From an uncultured Collinsella sp. (GTDB taxonomy: Bacteria; Actinomycetota; Coriobacteriia; Coriobacteriales; Coriobacteriaceae), in NCBI GenBank assembly GCA_900754525.1, contig CAAEDE010000001.1:1-32185 (forward strand): 32,185 bases of DNA, given 5' to 3'. Both the position numbers and the translations under genes were made by a program. How positions within the stretch are numbered: the stretch's first letter is position 1; every line of letters begins with the position of its first letter. Positions 32,151-32,185 of this stretch are shown piece after piece. The notes beneath the pieces were generated by a model that ran no database searches, had not been told where the DNA came from, and saw nothing but the letters and a program-made list of their open reading frames with translations.

Positions 32151-32185
32151 ATGAACGCCGAAGACCTGGTCCTCAACTTCAAGAA
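32151..32185 (+). CDS. 5' end of a gene running off the window
   Basis: ATG at 32151 with GGGGG four bases upstream, opening MNAEDLVLNFK in a frame that stays open to the edge. Eleven residues are too few to identify it. Confidence 0.45.
   Translation, partial: MNAEDLVLNFK

Overview
The window reads as part of a GC-rich actinobacterial chromosome, most likely class Coriobacteriia and plausibly a Collinsella-like gut bacterium. This rests on overall gene content, GC-rich codon use, small scattered palindromic repeats and the type of Pst, ser and metal genes present. It is an inference from style and gene families, not from a marker gene. No rRNA, tRNA, CRISPR array or intact transposase was seen.

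Layout. 1-3,400 is accessory DNA: a TOTE-type primase-helicase on the minus strand, an AT-rich stretch with nested inverted repeats, and the 3' stump of a LOG-family gene, followed by two REP-like palindromes. 3,405-6,574 holds DegV, a HAD phosphatase and an M20 dipeptidase. 7,008-10,667 is a compact pstSCAB phosphate-import operon without phoU. 10,876-13,512 pairs an Uup-like ABC-F protein with a Cof-type HAD phosphatase. 13,593-14,089 is a DtxR/MntR-family regulator with repeated half-sites in front of it. 14,248-17,022 is a Zn/Cd-type efflux cassette on the minus strand (ArsR repressor, small HMA metal-binding protein, P1B ATPase) with three near-identical operators. 17,205-18,558 is lower-GC accessory DNA with a putative PD-(D/E)XK (DUF559-like) protein. 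18,910-24,441 holds a DnaQ-like exonuclease, a His-rich membrane exporter of the ArsP_2 / putative manganese transporter family, YaiI/DUF188, a DUF308 membrane protein, a nitroreductase and two tandem histidine phosphatases. 24,571-29,049 is a minus-strand serine group (serC, serA, M20 peptidase, shortened DUF1015 protein). 29,277-31,971 carries a CPA-type antiporter with tandem TrkA_C domains and a metallophosphoesterase.

How parts fit together. The DtxR-like regulator has Asp at the MntR-type ligand position and Cys at the DtxR-type position. An 11-base word from its own promoter recurs inside a palindrome just upstream of a good -35 in front of the His-rich exporter, which suggests a manganese- or iron-responsive efflux circuit in which the regulator activates export. 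The ArsR cassette is a second, separate metal circuit.

The most unusual structural feature is that the last 33 bases of the TOTE gene (stop codon included, one mismatch) reappear in inverted orientation about 32 kb away at the right end, next to REP-like sequence. This looks like the stump of a second TOTE copy or a recombination scar.
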